NCBI RefSeq assembly: GCF_014635485.1
Contig: NZ_BMCX01000003.1
Span: 248,001 to 312,000 of the forward strand
From: Corynebacterium pelargi
GTDB lineage: Bacteria; Actinomycetota; Actinomycetes; Mycobacteriales; Mycobacteriaceae
Length of the DNA: 64,000 nt
Direction: 5' to 3'
This document shows positions 57,262 to 64,000 of this stretch, one piece after another. The notes under the pieces are model-generated. The model was not told the origin of the DNA. It searched no databases and saw only the letters and a list, made by a program, of their open reading frames with translations. How positions within the stretch are numbered: the first letter of the stretch is position 1; each line of letters starts with the position of its first letter. The position numbers were made by a program, and so were the translations under genes.

Positions 57262-57282
57262 GGGGTATCAGCGGGCTACCCC
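57262..57282. promoter_or_regulatory. Second G-tract palindrome upstream of gapB
   Basis: GGGGTA (57262-57267) and TACCCC (57277-57282) form an inverted repeat with a nine-base centre. TGGGGGTATC here directly repeats the copy at 57191-57200. Either the divergent membrane gene or gapB could be the target. Confidence 0.4.
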
Positions 57283-57325
57283 TCCCGCACGACATAGATC
57301 GCTGTAAAGGACAGGCGCTTCACAC

Positions 57326-58756
57326 ATGGCACAGGACTGGAACGACAAGATCGAATCCGCAGGCCGCATGCTTCCACTCATTCACCAACTCCACCGCAAT
57401 AACAATGTGGTGGTTTCGGTATTCGGCCGCTTGCTTATCGACGTCACCGACATCGATGTAATCAAGGCGCATCGCTATTCCCGCCTTGCAACCGAAGAGG
57501 AACTCTCCCCTGCAGACACCCTCCCGGTACTCGAGGCATTAAGCACCCTGGATTTGGGCACAGCCTCCATCGATCTCGGCCGTTTGACTGTTGCCCACCG
57601 TGAGCGCGGTGGCGACTTGCTCGAATTCCTCAAAGAGGAGCTCAAGGAAGTTATCGGCACCGAGCAGCAAATGGAATCGACTGATGTGGTGCTCTACGGC
57701 TTCGGTCGCATCGGCCGCCTGCTGGCTCGCATCCTGATCCAGCGCGAGGCTGCCTATGGTGGCGTGCGTTTGCGCGCGGTGGTGGTGCGCAAGAATGGTG
57801 ACAAGGATCTGGTGAAGCGCGCCTCGCTGCTGCGCCGCGACTCGGTGCACGGCGCCTTTAATGGCACCATCACCGTCGATGAAGAAAACGACGTGATCTG
57901 GGCCAATGGCACCAAGATCCAGGTGATTTACTCCAATGATCCCGCCACCGTGGATTACACCGCCTATGGCATCAACGACGCCGTGGTGGTGGATAACACC
58001 GGCCGTTGGCGCGATCGCGAGGGGCTTTCCCAACACCTGAAGTCCAAGGGTGTGAAGCGCGTGGTGCTCACCGCACCCGGCAAGGGTGATTTGAAGAATA
58101 TCGTCTACGGCATCAACCACGGCGATATCACCGATGAAGATCAGATCATCACCGCGGCATCGTGTACCACCAATGGCATCACCCCCACCTTGAAGGTGAT
58201 CAATGATCACTACGGCATCGAGCATGGCCACGTGGAAACGGTGCACTCCTTTACCAATGACCAGAACCTCATTGATAACTTCCACAAGGGCGAGCGCCGC
58301 GGCCGCGCTGCTGGTTTGAATATGGTGCTCACCGAAACTGGTGCCGCCAAGGCCGTGTCCAAGGCGCTCCCGGAGCTTCACGGCAAGCTCACCGGCAACG
58401 CCATCCGCGTGCCCACCCCGGATGTCTCGATGGCGGTGCTCAACCTCAGCCTGAATCAGGAAGTGACTCGCGACGAGGTCAATGCCCTCATGGATCGTGT
58501 GGCACTGCACTCGGATCTGCGTCAGCAGATCACCTACATCCACTCCCCCGAGGTGGTGTCTTCAGATTTCATTGGCACCACCCACGCCGGCATCGTCGAT
58601 GGTTTGGCCACCATTGCCGATGGCAAGCACTTGGTGCTCTATGTCTGGTACGACAATGAGTTCGGCTATTCAAACCAGGTCATCCGCATCGTCGAAGAAG
58701 TAGCAGGCGCTCGCCCCACCGTGCTGCCTGCACGCATTCCTTCTTCTGAGCTCTAA
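57326..58756 (+). CDS. gapB: Glyceraldehyde-3-phosphate dehydrogenase GapB type
   Basis: 476 residues, the long GapB form known from corynebacteria, where it uses NADP and works toward gluconeogenesis. An N-terminal extension of about 115 residues precedes the Rossmann motif LYGFGRIGRL. The catalytic Cys is in ASCTTNGITP and the partner His in VHSFTND; WYDNEFGYS closes the fold. With glpX at 13.7 kb it supports gluconeogenesis. The nearest purine-rich site, AAAGGA, lies 15 bases before the ATG, which is far. Confidence 0.95.
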   Translation: MAQDWNDKIESAGRMLPLIHQLHRNNNVVVSVFGRLLIDVTDIDVIKAHRYSRLATEEELSPADTLPVLEALSTLDLGTASIDLGRLTVAHRERGGDLLEFLKEELKEVIGTEQQMESTDVVLYGFGRIGRLLARILIQREAAYGGVRLRAVVVRKNGDKDLVKRASLLRRDSVHGAFNGTITVDEENDVIWANGTKIQVIYSNDPATVDYTAYGINDAVVVDNTGRWRDREGLSQHLKSKGVKRVVLTAPGKGDLKNIVYGINHGDITDEDQIITAASCTTNGITPTLKVINDHYGIEHGHVETVHSFTNDQNLIDNFHKGERRGRAAGLNMVLTETGAAKAVSKALPELHGKLTGNAIRVPTPDVSMAVLNLSLNQEVTRDEVNALMDRVALHSDLRQQITYIHSPEVVSSDFIGTTHAGIVDGLATIADGKHLVLYVWYDNEFGYSNQVIRIVEEVAGARPTVLPARIPSSEL

Positions 58757-58783
58757 AACGCTCAAGCGCTGCCCCGGGGCCTG

Positions 58784-59566
58784 CTAGGCAAGCAGATCCC
58801 GGGGCATTGTGATGTCTCGGTGTAATACATCGCTGATGATCGGCGCCCACGGCAATTCCAAACCGGCGGCTTCTACGAATGCTTCGTCTTTGAGCATGCT
58901 GATATCACCGTGATAGGCCTTGCCCTGGATCAGCACAATCAGCCGGTGAGCCAATAAGGCGGCAACGTTGACGTCGTGAGTAGAAAATAGCAGCGCTGTT
59001 CCTGCTTCGGATTTCTTTTCCAACACGTCTAATAGTTGCCGAGTTCCCCGTGGATCCAGCCCGGCTGTGGGCTCATCCAGCAGCAATACCCCAGGGTGCA
59101 TCGCCAAGGCGCCGGCGAGCGCCACGCGTTTGCGCTGGCCGAAGGAAAGCTGGTGTGGAACATGCTCACGCAAGTGGCTAATACCAGTGGCATCGAGGGC
59201 TTCGTCGACGCGCTCACGCACCACGGCTTCCGATAGCCCCAGGTTGATCGGCCCATAGGAGACGTCAGCAGCAACAGAGGTGGCAAAGATCTGGTCATCG
59301 GGTTCTTGGAGCACCATTTGTACCCGGCTACGGACCCGATCCCTTCCTTTGCGGTTGTAGGTCACCTCGGAGGCGTCGACAAGCACCCTGCCGGAACTTG
59401 GCTGCCACGCACCGGCAAGGATGCGCATGAGCGTCGATTTGCCCACGCCATTGGCACCAAGCAAACCAACCCGTTCCCCTGGGCGGATATCGAGGCTGAC
59501 GTCTTGGAGGATCTGGCGTTGATCACGGTGAAAAGACACCGATTCTGCACTCAGCATTGGGTTCAT
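58784..59566 (-). CDS. cbiO: Cobalt ECF transporter ATPase CbiO
   Basis: 260 residues. ABC ATPase motifs are complete: Walker A GANGVGKST, signature LSFGQRKRVALAG, Walker B LLLDEPTAGLD, H-loop FSTHDVN. It powers the CbiMNQ importer. ATG 59566 overlaps the cbiQ stop as ATGA, so translation is coupled. A frame extending to 59608 has no ribosome site. It is the last gene of the cbiMNQO operon. Confidence 0.94.
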   Translation of the reverse strand: MNPMLSAESVSFHRDQRQILQDVSLDIRPGERVGLLGANGVGKSTLMRILAGAWQPSSGRVLVDASEVTYNRKGRDRVRSRVQMVLQEPDDQIFATSVAADVSYGPINLGLSEAVVRERVDEALDATGISHLREHVPHQLSFGQRKRVALAGALAMHPGVLLLDEPTAGLDPRGTRQLLDVLEKKSEAGTALLFSTHDVNVAALLAHRLIVLIQGKAYHGDISMLKDEAFVEAAGLELPWAPIISDVLHRDITMPRDLLA

Positions 59567-60294
59567 CGTGCTCCAATCAATCCGAGGCTTAGCAGCACCA
59601 CAAGCCAAAGAAGGCTCAGGGCCAAAAACGCTCGATTTAGGGTTCGTGTTTCCACCAAGACATTCATTGCGCTCGGGTCGGCGCGCAGCTCAAGGCCTGC
59701 TTCTAGGCGCCTGCCGCGTTCGAAGGCGTGCACAAAAAGGCTCGCCGCCTGGCTGCCGAGGGATCGCATCCAGCGGGACCTATTGCTGTGGCCAAGCCGC
59801 ATGGCCTGGGCGTCCCACATCGTTTTCGCCGTCATGAGCAGCGTGGCCGTCATGGTGTAGGTCAGGGCAATCACGTGCACCAAATAGGCAGGCACCTTGA
59901 TTTGGCGCAGCCATTGGAAAATCTCCGGCATTGGTGTGGTGAGCGAAAATACGATGGTGGCGCAGGTTGCCAAGGTTGAGCGAATAATGAGCATGCCCGC
60001 GGTGTGCGGACCGTTTGGCACCCACACCAGGCCGTGGGGTGAGATCGCCACGATCATGGGAATGACGCTGACGAAGATGAACACCAAGGGTGCGGCCATG
60101 AGGCCGGCGAGGATCTTGAGCGGCACCTTCGCTGCCCAGATCACCCAGAGCAAGGTGCCGGCGATCAACAGCGACACCCACCCGGGGCGAACGATCACGC
60201 AGACGATGACCAGTCCGAGCAAAAGCGCCGCCTTTTCGCCTACATGGCGCGTGGCCCAGGGGCTTGAAGCGGCGGCGCGTTCAAGCGGATTCAC
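59563..60294 (-). CDS. cbiQ: Cobalt ECF transporter transmembrane subunit CbiQ
   Basis: 243 residues with about five membrane spans and the coupling region ending in family segments SRWMRSLGSQAASLFVHAFERGRRLE, where the two Ala-Arg-Gly-like motifs contact CbiO. GTG 60294 directly follows the cbiN TAA. Part of the cobalt importer. Confidence 0.92.
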   Translation of the reverse strand: MNPLERAAASSPWATRHVGEKAALLLGLVIVCVIVRPGWVSLLIAGTLLWVIWAAKVPLKILAGLMAAPLVFIFVSVIPMIVAISPHGLVWVPNGPHTAGMLIIRSTLATCATIVFSLTTPMPEIFQWLRQIKVPAYLVHVIALTYTMTATLLMTAKTMWDAQAMRLGHSNRSRWMRSLGSQAASLFVHAFERGRRLEAGLELRADPSAMNVLVETRTLNRAFLALSLLWLVVLLSLGLIGAR

Positions 60295-60630
60295 TTAGGT
60301 GCTTTGGCTCGAGTTGCTATTACCTGGGTGGCGTAGCTTTGCTTCACGACGACTGCGCTCGCGGTAGGCACCAAAGACATAGCCGAGAAGGCCGGCGCCC
60401 ATCGCTGCCTGGAAGGCAAACAGACCGGATTCCACTTCGCCTGGCAACTCCCCTACCAGCGGGTTGAACCAGGCTTCATAACCGGGGTTGGTTTCTTCTA
60501 CCAAGGTCTCGGCGGTGGCGTCGGTACCTGCGAAGGGTTCTTCCACGTCAGCGCCGTTATTAATCAGCATGGGGGCAGAAACGAGCATGAAGGCCAGAAT
60601 CAGCAAGGCCCAGGTTGGAATCTTTTTCAT
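60295..60630 (-). CDS. cbiN: Cobalt transport protein CbiN
   Basis: 111 residues with two membrane spans (about 7-25 and 68-88) and an extracytoplasmic loop containing DVEEPFAGTDA and NPGYEAWFNPL, typical of CbiN, the small subunit that inserts into CbiM to allow cobalt loading. ATG 60630 abuts the cbiM TAA. The last 20 residues are basic. Confidence 0.93.
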   Translation of the reverse strand: MKKIPTWALLILAFMLVSAPMLINNGADVEEPFAGTDATAETLVEETNPGYEAWFNPLVGELPGEVESGLFAFQAAMGAGLLGYVFGAYRERSRREAKLRHPGNSNSSQST

Positions 60631-61329
60631 TTATGCCACCTCCTGCGGCGTTGCACCTTTGGCTTCGGACTTCTCAGCATCGATCACGCCCAAGCGCAGC
60701 ATGTCGCTGCGGGCGATAGTGGCCAAGGCGCGGAAGATCAACACCGTGACAATCGCTTCTGCGGCAGCGATGGGAAGCTGCGTTGGTGCATAAAGGCTCA
60801 AGAAGGTGATCCAGGCGTTGAAGAACCCTGCGTCGTGGTGAGCTGCGGCAAGCTGCGTGGCGGTGACGACGTAGGTGGAAAGATCAGCAAATAGTGCTGC
60901 GAAAAAGACACCGACTTCTGCCGAGACTCCCCAGCCGCGGCAGAGTTTCCAGGCGCCGTAGCCGATCCACGGTCCGACGATGGCCATGGAGAAGATATTG
61001 GCACCCAGTGTGGTGATACCGCCGTGGGCGAGCAGGAGGGCTTGGAAGAGCAAGACGATGGAACCTAACAGGGCCATCACCGGGGGTTTGAAGAGCACCG
61101 CACCTAGGCCGGTGCCGGTGGGGTGAGAAGAAGAACCGGTAAAGGAGGGCATCTTCAGTGCGCTGAGCACGAAGGTGAATGCGCCGGCAGCACCGAGCAG
61201 CATGCCGGTACCTGGTTGTTCTTTGAGTTGAGTTTTGACTGCCTTAGCGCCATAGAGCACAAAGGGTGCCGAGGCCGCACCCCAGGCCACACAGTGGCTC
61301 ACAGGCAAAAAGCCTTCTGCGATATGCAT
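60631..61329 (-). CDS. cbiM: Cobalt ECF transporter S component CbiM
   Basis: 232 residues with about seven spans. The N-terminus MHIAEGFLP is diagnostic, because the N-terminal amine and His2 bind the cobalt ion, so the start at 61329 is certain in kind; longer frames would destroy the site. AAGGAAG precedes it. SSHPTGTGLGAVLF and LLLAHGGITTLGANIF are further CbiM marks. Controlled by the upstream cobalamin riboswitch. Confidence 0.96.
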   Translation of the reverse strand: MHIAEGFLPVSHCVAWGAASAPFVLYGAKAVKTQLKEQPGTGMLLGAAGAFTFVLSALKMPSFTGSSSHPTGTGLGAVLFKPPVMALLGSIVLLFQALLLAHGGITTLGANIFSMAIVGPWIGYGAWKLCRGWGVSAEVGVFFAALFADLSTYVVTATQLAAAHHDAGFFNAWITFLSLYAPTQLPIAAAEAIVTVLIFRALATIARSDMLRLGVIDAEKSEAKGATPQEVA

Positions 61330-61399
61330 AGAGCGTTTCGCTTCCTTTTGCTTGTGCACCCGAATCCCCGCAGGTGCGAACGAATAAAAGTTACTAGCA

Positions 61400-61585
61400 C
61401 CTCAGCCGGTCTCCTGGCTTCTACGCACCTTCAAAGCTCATGTTCTCAGCCTTCCCACCCCAGCAATGCTGCTATCGAGGGGCAGTGACTCAGAAGCGGT
61501 GTGTTCTTCGTAGTTACAGTGGCGGGGTCCGCTGTCGGATTTTCACCGACATTCCCGATTGCTTCGGCACTGCATACAACCCTAT
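61400..61585 (-). promoter_or_regulatory. Cobalamin riboswitch
   Basis: The leader of cbiM on the minus strand has all class-I marks in order: GTCGGTGAAAATCCGACAGC, GCCACTGT, GAGTCACTGCC, GGGAAGGC, and finally the B12 box AAGCCAGGAGACCGGCT (61403-61421). Cobalamin would shut off cobalt uptake. The 70 bases to the cbiM start can hold an expression platform, but no terminator stands out. Confidence 0.95.
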
Positions 61586-62358
61586 CAGCGACGCAGTACC
61601 CGGCGAGCCCCTTTGATGGCAAGCACAACAAGGGCACAGAAGAAAGCGCACATCAACACACCACTGACCGAGCCAGTGACGATATTGAGCAAGGCGAGTT
61701 TCAACACTTTCGGGTGTGCAAGATTTTGCTGCATGATCAAATACACCGGCGCGAGCACACCACTGATCATGGGCAGCAGCCAGGGCCACCGCAGGAAGTG
61801 ATATTCGGCGCGGGTGCGTTTCGGGGTGCGCAGCGAAAGATAAATCCAAAACAGCACCCCGATAAGCCCCAGAACAGAAGAACCGTGCTGGAGCAGACGA
61901 AAGAGTGAAAGCTTGCCAATGGTGTGATCCAGTGGCCCGCCGGGGCTGGTCAGTGGATAGCCTGCGTGCGTGAAGGAATCCCACAACAGGTGCGTGCAGA
62001 TACCAAGAATGATCGAAGGAATGGCCCAGGCCATGCGGGATACATCGATAGGCTGCGGATCGGGCAAACGTAGCGCCAGGCTACGCGGCGCGCAGTAGCG
62101 ATAGGCGGGAGCCAGCACGAACACCCAGCTCATCCACAACGCCATGCCTAGCGGCAGATTGAACAGCCACACCCCGAAAAAGCTGTGGGCGTCTGTATAT
62201 GTCCAGGGCATGCGGTAGAAGGGGTTAATAAACATCACCGCGTCTGGCACGAGCGCACCGATGACCATCGCCGAGGTGATAAGTCGCAGCTTGGACTGCT
62301 GCAAGCACGGTCGCTTGAATGCCGCGACTGCAATGGGATGGGCAAGGGTGTATGGCAC
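61585..62358 (-). CDS. DUF4184 family membrane protein
   Basis: 257 residues with several spans. The N-terminus MPYTLAHPIAVAAF and the conserved LGICTHLLWDSFTHAG with its His-Asp pair are marks of DUF4184, whose polar residues suggest a membrane-bound hydrolase related to YdjM/LexA-regulated proteins; no activity is known. Its 3' end touches the start of the cobalamin riboswitch, so it may share its transcript with cbiMNQO or its terminator may be within that region. Confidence 0.85.
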   Translation of the reverse strand: MPYTLAHPIAVAAFKRPCLQQSKLRLITSAMVIGALVPDAVMFINPFYRMPWTYTDAHSFFGVWLFNLPLGMALWMSWVFVLAPAYRYCAPRSLALRLPDPQPIDVSRMAWAIPSIILGICTHLLWDSFTHAGYPLTSPGGPLDHTIGKLSLFRLLQHGSSVLGLIGVLFWIYLSLRTPKRTRAEYHFLRWPWLLPMISGVLAPVYLIMQQNLAHPKVLKLALLNIVTGSVSGVLMCAFFCALVVLAIKGARRVLRR

Positions 62359-62466
62359 CGTCGAAACAATAGTCGATATGCCAGCAACTTTGCTAAGACT
62401 ACGCTGGAACTCGTGTGCATCGGGGCCGTGGTGTTGCCTCGCGTGTGGAAGAAGAAGGAGCCTGAG

Positions 62467-63654
62467 ATGGAACTGCCTGCACCTACCTCGCTTGAACAGA
62501 TCTTGGTTGATGGATCAATCGCCCAGGCGGCAAGCAGCTATGCCCTAGCGCAGGCCTGCGATCCCTTACTCGATATCAGCTTCAACCCGGTGCCCGGTGG
62601 CTACCAGGTGAAGTTTCGCTCGGAGGCAACGCAGACAGTCCTGTTTGGCGTTACCGCAGCCCGCGTTCACGGCACGCAGTGGGAGTGGTTGCAGGAATAT
62701 GCCTTCGATATTCCTGAGCTTCGCGGCATCCAAGAAGGCAGCGATGCGCTGGTCAGTGCAGCGCGCACCCTCAATGGCAATGGGCCAAGCTACTTCGTGC
62801 CCTTAGCCGATGGTTCCTTTGACCTCATCGTGATCAGTGATGCACTGCCCTCACTGCCTTTGGACACAGCTCTCACGGTCGGCTTAGGGGCAGTTGAACA
62901 CACCCAAGACCTTCCCCGAGCGCTGATGGCCTTTGCCGCCGAGCATTCCCTGGGCTTTGAGCAACGCGGTGAGGCCATCGTTGTGGAAGATGATCAGCAG
63001 CGGGTGCAGGTAGACCTTGGCACGGGCCAGATTGCCTCCAGCATGCAGCTTGTCGACGTCCTCGCCGACGCCTTTTATTACTCCACCGAGCATCAATTGT
63101 TTTACGAAGGCCAAGGGCTTCCTCCCATCGTGGAGTACTCCCAGGCCCGTGGGGAGACCCCCTATGGCAAGGCCATGCTCATCGCCACGATCCGCGGTGG
63201 GACATTCCGCTTCTGTTTTGATCAAGCACCCGCTAAAGCGCTCCAGCAATTCGCCATTGACCAGCACATATCATCGCTCCTCAAGCCGAGCTGGGACGTG
63301 GATCAAGCCGAGGGGCTCTATTTGGAAAATGCCGCCAAACCGGTGCTTTCAAGCTGGACGCACGCATTTTGCCAACTTGATGCCGAGACCATGGGGCTGC
63401 TGTACTTCCATCACCCTTCCTCGCCACTGCCTCCTTTAAGCAAGGCGGCGGCCTTGGCCACCTTGCAAACACCGATCCCTGAAGCTTTAAACGCCAGGCG
63501 TGCCTTGGAGTTTTATGCCTCCAAGCGCGGTGCGCGCCTGCTTGCCACCGATCAGCACACCGCCGAGTTGGAGTGCGCGGATGGCCGGGTGCTGATTTCT
63601 TTTGAAGGTGATCGCATCGTCGCAGTGCACGACGCTTTCAAGATGGGCGCCTAG
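62467..63654 (+). CDS. Hypothetical protein (possibly DUF6882-like)
   Basis: 395 residues, soluble, acidic, no signal peptide. The segment around residue 60 (RVHGTQWEWLQEYAF) and the LGAVEHTQDLPRALMAFAAEH stretch recall DUF6882 proteins, but I am not sure. Two or three similar blocks (an ...PLS..Y..A..RG.. pattern) may be internal repeats. ATG 62467 is well supported by AAGGAG six bases away. It is divergent from DUF4184, whose first codons overlap the longer reading frame upstream. Confidence 0.7.
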   Translation: MELPAPTSLEQILVDGSIAQAASSYALAQACDPLLDISFNPVPGGYQVKFRSEATQTVLFGVTAARVHGTQWEWLQEYAFDIPELRGIQEGSDALVSAARTLNGNGPSYFVPLADGSFDLIVISDALPSLPLDTALTVGLGAVEHTQDLPRALMAFAAEHSLGFEQRGEAIVVEDDQQRVQVDLGTGQIASSMQLVDVLADAFYYSTEHQLFYEGQGLPPIVEYSQARGETPYGKAMLIATIRGGTFRFCFDQAPAKALQQFAIDQHISSLLKPSWDVDQAEGLYLENAAKPVLSSWTHAFCQLDAETMGLLYFHHPSSPLPPLSKAAALATLQTPIPEALNARRALEFYASKRGARLLATDQHTAELECADGRVLISFEGDRIVAVHDAFKMGA

Positions 63655-63680
63655 GCGAAGGTTTGCCCCTGGGCTAGGCC

Positions 63681-64000
63681 ATGGTTCAAGCTGGTTCTAT
63701 GACTTCTTTGGTGATCGCCAGCGACATGGACGGCACGCTCCTGAACCAACAGCGCCAAATTCCTGAGCGTTTTTGGCCCGTGCTCAAGCAACTGCACTCC
63801 CTCGGCGCGGTCTTTGCACCAGCAAGCGGCAGGCAGCTTTATACCCTGCTTGAGCAGTTCGAACCGGCCGGTTTTCCCATGAGCGTGATCGCAGAAAACG
63901 GCACCGTGGTGTATCACGAAGGCGAGATCGTCTCACTGTGCACCATCGAGGCCTCCCAAGCCCACGCGGTGATCGAGGCGATGGAGTCGCAAGCAGATCA
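63681..64000 (+). CDS. Cof-type HAD-IIB hydrolase (partial)
   Basis: The first 106 codons are visible; the gene leaves the window. HAD motif I is SDMDGTLLN, then APASGRQLYTLL and AENGTVVYHEGE, all typical of Cof/YbiV sugar-phosphate phosphatases with a type IIB cap. Two in-frame ATGs, 63681 and 63699, are possible starts; neither has a strong site. It lies 26 bp after the unknown gene on the same strand. Confidence 0.85.
   Translation, partial: MVQAGSMTSLVIASDMDGTLLNQQRQIPERFWPVLKQLHSLGAVFAPASGRQLYTLLEQFEPAGFPMSVIAENGTVVYHEGEIVSLCTIEASQAHAVIEAMESQAD

Overview
The window is chromosomal DNA of a Corynebacterium, probably close to the C. glutamicum/C. diphtheriae core lineage but not identified to species. 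The evidence is the gene set and its order: the MetP/MetS methionine importer pair, mycothiol amidase Mca, GapB, paired peptidyl-tRNA hydrolases, an iron-regulated RipA-type AraC regulator with a DtxR-like box, DUF4245, DUF501, DUF4307 and DUF5997 proteins, and many GTG/TTG or apparently leaderless starts. From memory, the order ychF to gapB runs collinear with the C. glutamicum chromosome, with local insertions. No phage, insertion sequence, CRISPR array or plasmid gene is visible. This is ordinary core genome with small accessory pieces.

Layout. 1-4.3 kb: thiamine-related ykoE (cut by the window edge) under a TPP riboswitch, a ZIP metal transporter, a DUF808 membrane protein, a patatin-like lipase and a DJ-1/PfpI protein. 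4.3-17.6 kb: ychF, metPS, an AI-2E family exporter, an arginine-rich membrane protein, ispH back to back with xseAB, DUF4245, glpX, fumC and two GNAT acetyltransferases. 17.6-23 kb: an LGFP-type lipoprotein with tandem repeats, a LysR-substrate-domain-like protein, DUF5997, a membrane protein/regulator pair and a TetR-MFS efflux pair. 23-37.7 kb: glyA, coaA, a mca-to-flavodoxin gene run, greA, a lipoprotein, a Bax-inhibitor protein, ripA, an unannotated 53-codon gene, tRNA-Leu, ppx, DUF501, ftsB, eno, a lytic transglycosylase and mazG.

37.7-50.8 kb: efeO-efeB (iron uptake, no efeU beside them), mfd, a TetR regulator, tRNA-Gln, a multicopper oxidase, glmU-prs and an intracellular pullulanase. 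50.9-64 kb: ribosomal protein L25, two pth genes flanking an antisense Cys-rich small gene, an SDR, prfC-pnuC, a LysE-like membrane protein divergent from gapB, a cobalt ECF importer (cbiMNQO) under a cobalamin riboswitch, DUF4184, an unknown protein and the start of a HAD phosphatase.

Common themes are iron control (DtxR-like sites at ripA and efeOB), vitamin-sensing riboswitches on transporters, central carbon enzymes (glpX, fumC, eno, gapB) and envelope or tRNA/ribosome housekeeping. The least explained items are the 53-codon gene beside ripA, a tRNA with a UAA anticodon on a short-variable-arm body, a 21-codon ORF coupled to a membrane protein, the Asn-to-Lys change in both Pth proteins, and several clean palindromes at promoters.
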